5,518 bases of DNA, taken from NCBI GenBank assembly GCA_903874585.1, contig CAIQSY010000012.1, positions 1-5,518 of the forward strand, read 5' to 3'. The notes under the pieces were generated by a model that worked only from the letters and a program-made list of their open reading frames with translations, made no database searches and was not told where the DNA came from. Every line of letters starts with the position of its first letter. The stretch's first letter is position 1. The stretch comes from an uncultured Chlorobiaceae bacterium (GTDB lineage: Bacteria > Bacteroidota > Chlorobiia > Chlorobiales > Chlorobiaceae). Shown in pieces: positions 5,356-5,518 of the stretch. A program made the position numbers and the translations under genes.

Positions 5356-5518
5356 ATGGAACACGCACTGAAAAAAATTATCTGCGCTGTTGATTTCTCC
5401 GCCGCTTCAGATGCCGTTGTACAATATGCCGCAGCACTGCATGGTAACGATGTGGAGCTGATGGTGCTTTACGTGGCGGACGACGACAATAGTGAGGATG
5501 GAATGGTGAAAACGCACC
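5356..5518 (+). CDS. Universal stress protein (UspA family), 5' part, cut by the window end
   Basis: The 54 visible residues (MEHALKKIICAVDFSAASDAVVQYAAALHGNDVELMVLYVADDDN...) match the start of the UspA fold: a first beta strand KKIICAVDFS with the acidic Asp13 that in ATP-binding members contacts the nucleotide, a helix ASDAVVQYAAALH, then the second strand VELMVLYVAD. Family members are usually about 140-160 residues, so roughly two thirds is missing. The C-terminal G-2x-G-9x-G(S/T) ATP-binding motif cannot be checked. The ATG follows the efflux stop codon by one base, so the two genes are co-transcribed, presumably from the sigma-54 promoter. The role is likely a cytoplasmic stress response linked to efflux; that is inference from context. 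Confidence 0.85.
   Translation, partial: MEHALKKIICAVDFSAASDAVVQYAAALHGNDVELMVLYVADDDNSEDGMVKTH

Overview
The window holds a regulator and efflux locus next to an AT-rich two-gene module, and it looks like a Gram-negative bacterium. Three things support that: a TolC-type outer-membrane protein, an enhancer-binding protein of the sigma-54 class, and a -24/-12 promoter. The protein styles and the efflux/universal-stress pairing remind me of green sulfur bacteria (Chlorobi, Chlorobium-like). That assignment is recalled from memory and is tentative. No rRNA, tRNA, CRISPR array or insertion sequence is visible.

Layout. (1) Positions 50-1582, minus strand: a 339-residue AAA/ABC-type ATPase (AAA_15/AAA_21, OLD-like, without a nuclease domain). 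Its stop overlaps by four bases the start of a small partner gene that is broken by a +1 frame change in a run of six A (plus strand). Repairing the frame gives a 171-residue protein whose first part carries a possible PD-(D/E)XK nuclease-like signature. This module is much more AT-rich than its neighbours and resembles an acquired accessory or defence-type cassette. (2) Positions 1583-1742: an intergenic stretch with two adjacent dyads that could be the module's operator. (3) Positions 1743-3833, minus strand: a complete 696-residue GAF-GAF-AAA+-Fis-HTH sigma-54 activator. (4) Positions 3834-4016: a divergent control region with a good sigma-54 promoter match pointing right and a cluster of TTCAGAA/TTCTGA half-sites about 100-140 bp upstream of the predicted start, where an enhancer would be expected. 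(5) Positions 4017-5354, plus strand: a TolC-family outer-membrane efflux protein with a signal peptide. (6) From 5356 to the window end: the start of a universal stress protein gene, one base after the tolC-like stop.

How they work together (inference). The GAF-domain activator senses a ligand or redox cue, binds the half-site cluster in the divergent intergenic region, and drives sigma-54 RNA polymerase at the promoter of an efflux plus universal-stress operon that continues beyond the window. The ATPase/partner module is probably functionally separate. It appears to be co-transcribed within itself and may form a two-component ATPase-effector system, here apparently inactivated or frameshifted in the effector.
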